DNA of 7,441 bases. Source: an uncultured Lachnospiraceae bacterium. GTDB taxonomy: Bacteria; Bacillota; Clostridia; Lachnospirales; Lachnospiraceae. The stretch covers positions 1 to 7,441 of the forward strand of contig CAJTMC010000087.1 of NCBI GenBank assembly GCA_910577115.1, read 5' to 3'. The position numbers and the translations under genes were made by a program. The notes below the pieces were generated by a model, which saw only the letters and a program-made list of their open reading frames with translations, did not search any database and was not told the DNA's origin. Shown piece after piece: positions 6,817 through 7,441 of the stretch; positions within the stretch are counted from its first letter, which is position 1; each line of letters opens with the position of its first letter.

Positions 6817-7332
6817 GTGAAGTATGCACCAAGAAAGGTATATATCAAAGAAAACAACGTCTATGTGGAACTATCATATAAAGACTTTTGCCGCCGCAGG
6901 GAATCCGACCAGAGTTACATGGACAAGCTGTTTATCCCCGTGCAGGGCTGTCTGATTGAAGCCGTGCGGGAACAGTACGCAGATTTCTACAAGGTGAAAG
7001 AGCGGTGGCGTTATCTGCAAAAACTGGACACGAACCACAAGCTGCTCTCATTGGAGGGATTTATAGACAGTGAAGGGAATATGCTTGACTTCGTTATTGA
7101 TGAAACGGTGGACGTTGCGGAAACCGTTGTCCGTGCGGTGATGGTGGACAGGCTGAAAGCCGCCCTGCCCTTATTGTCGGATGGGGAGCAGGCATTGATA
7201 CAAGCAATCTTCTTTGAAGAACTTTCCGAGCGGGAAGTCGGATTGCGGTTAGGTGTGACACAGAGCGTTGTCAACAAGCGCAAAACCAAAATCCTTGCGA
7301 AGCTAAGAAAGATAATCGAAAACAAAATTTAA
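6817..7332 (+). CDS. Small sigma-70 region-4-like protein of a conjugative element
   Basis: 171 residues from GTG 6817, chosen because GGGAGG at 6803-6808 lies eight bases before it; the frame is open further upstream but without a comparable site. Residues about 110-168 form a sigma region 4 type helix-turn-helix: LPLLSDGEQALIQAIFFEELSERE, then VGLRLGVTQSVVNKRKTKIL, where EREVGLRLGVTQSVVNKRK is the helix-turn-helix. The N-terminal 100 residues are acidic and aromatic and lack recognisable sigma region 2, so a full sigma role is not certain; it may instead be a DNA-binding regulator. Proteins of this size and pattern are common in clostridial integrative conjugative elements and are annotated as sigma-70 family factors. 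It appears more GC-rich than the restriction operon, fitting element backbone versus cargo. Expression is probably limited by the hairpin over its ribosome binding site. It ends just before a terminator-like hairpin. Confidence 0.8.
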   Translation: MKYAPRKVYIKENNVYVELSYKDFCRRRESDQSYMDKLFIPVQGCLIEAVREQYADFYKVKERWRYLQKLDTNHKLLSLEGFIDSEGNMLDFVIDETVDVAETVVRAVMVDRLKAALPLLSDGEQALIQAIFFEELSEREVGLRLGVTQSVVNKRKTKILAKLRKIIENKI

Positions 7333-7339
7333 GGCGTTC

Positions 7340-7380
7340 AGTCCCCTTGTTTTTTCCTTTGGGAAAATGAGGGGGCTTTT
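7340..7380 (+). terminator. Terminator-like hairpin after the sigma-like gene
   Basis: AGTCCCCTT (from 7340) pairs with the right arm ending in GGGGGCT (7371-7377), and the inner part pairs TTTTTCC (7351-7357) with GGGAAAA (7361-7367) around a TTT loop, with several G-U pairs and a bulge. TTTT (7377-7380) follows. It starts eight bases after the sigma-like stop and fits an intrinsic terminator or an attenuator before the next gene. Confidence 0.65.
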
Positions 7381-7386
7381 GTCTGC

Positions 7387-7411
7387 CCTCTCAATCAATT
7401 CTGATTGGAGG
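7387..7411 (+). promoter_or_regulatory. Second ribosome-binding-site hairpin
   Basis: CAATCA (7392-7397) pairs with TGATTG (7402-7407) around the loop ATTC; after one bulged T at 7391, CCTC (7387-7390) pairs with GAGG (7408-7411). The Shine-Dalgarno GGAGG at 7407-7411 is fully inside the stem. The architecture, including the bulged T, matches 6765-6808. Confidence 0.55.
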
Positions 7412-7419
7412 AAAAAAGA

Positions 7420-7441
7420 ATGGCATATAACCACGGACGAG
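7420..7441 (+). CDS. Start of a conserved mobile-element gene, 3' end outside window
   Basis: Only seven codons are visible (M-A-Y-N-H-G-R). GGAGG at 7407-7411 stands eight bases before ATG 7420, so the start is well supported. From memory, proteins beginning MAYNHGR are found in clostridial conjugative elements and are often annotated as sigma-70-like factors, but seven residues are too few to assign this. Confidence 0.6.

Noticed and set aside
7011..7325. A 104-codon minus-strand frame inside the sigma-like gene.
   Set aside because: It mirrors the sigma-like gene, is Ser/Thr-rich as expected of an antisense shadow, and has no ribosome binding site.
1..7441. CRISPR arrays, insertion sequence ends, rRNA genes.
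   Set aside because: I saw no regularly spaced repeats, no transposase or terminal inverted repeats, and no rRNA-like sequence in the window.

Overview
The window looks like part of an integrative conjugative element, or a defence island inside one, from a gut-type low-GC Firmicute (Clostridia). Three things point there: strong GGAGG ribosome binding sites, moderate AT-richness, and a TnpV-family protein next to a small sigma-70 region-4 protein of the kind found in clostridial conjugative transposons. The taxonomic call rests on recalled protein families and general style; no search was run.

Left part (1-5910, all + strand): six tightly packed genes that read as one operon. They are abiEi (5' end outside the window), abiEii, a PD-(D/E)XK nuclease/helical segment, a gamma-class N6-adenine DNA methylase segment, a two-domain specificity (S) subunit, and an AlbA_2/Schlafen-like protein. 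Junctions are an 8-nt overlap, an 8-nt overlap, a 5-nt gap, a 4-nt ATGA overlap and a 1-nt gap. The first pair is a type IV toxin-antitoxin/abortive-infection module. The nuclease and methylase segments together match the layout of the BcgI-type (type IIB/IIG) fused restriction-modification A subunit, and the S protein matches the B subunit. The A subunit is broken by an apparent one-base frameshift in a short A run near 2375-2378. Adding one base would give a continuous protein of about 680 residues. The operon promoter must lie upstream of the window.

Middle (5911-6816): an AT-rich junction, a GC-rich hairpin between convergent genes, tnpV on the minus strand, then about 400 bases without a convincing gene. 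This gap holds a good minus-strand promoter for tnpV, a weaker overlapping plus-strand promoter, a 12-bp direct repeat spaced 42 bp, a terminator-like hairpin placed right after the plus promoter, and a hairpin that covers the ribosome binding site of the next gene.

Right part (6817-7441): a 171-residue sigma region-4-like gene, a terminator-like hairpin, a second ribosome-binding-site hairpin built like the first, and the first seven codons of another gene. These belong to the element backbone, while the left operon is probably cargo.

The points most worth following are the coupling of AbiE to a BcgI-like system plus an AlbA_2 protein in one operon, the frameshift that separates nuclease from methylase, and the matched pair of ribosome-binding-site hairpins with an identical bulged base.
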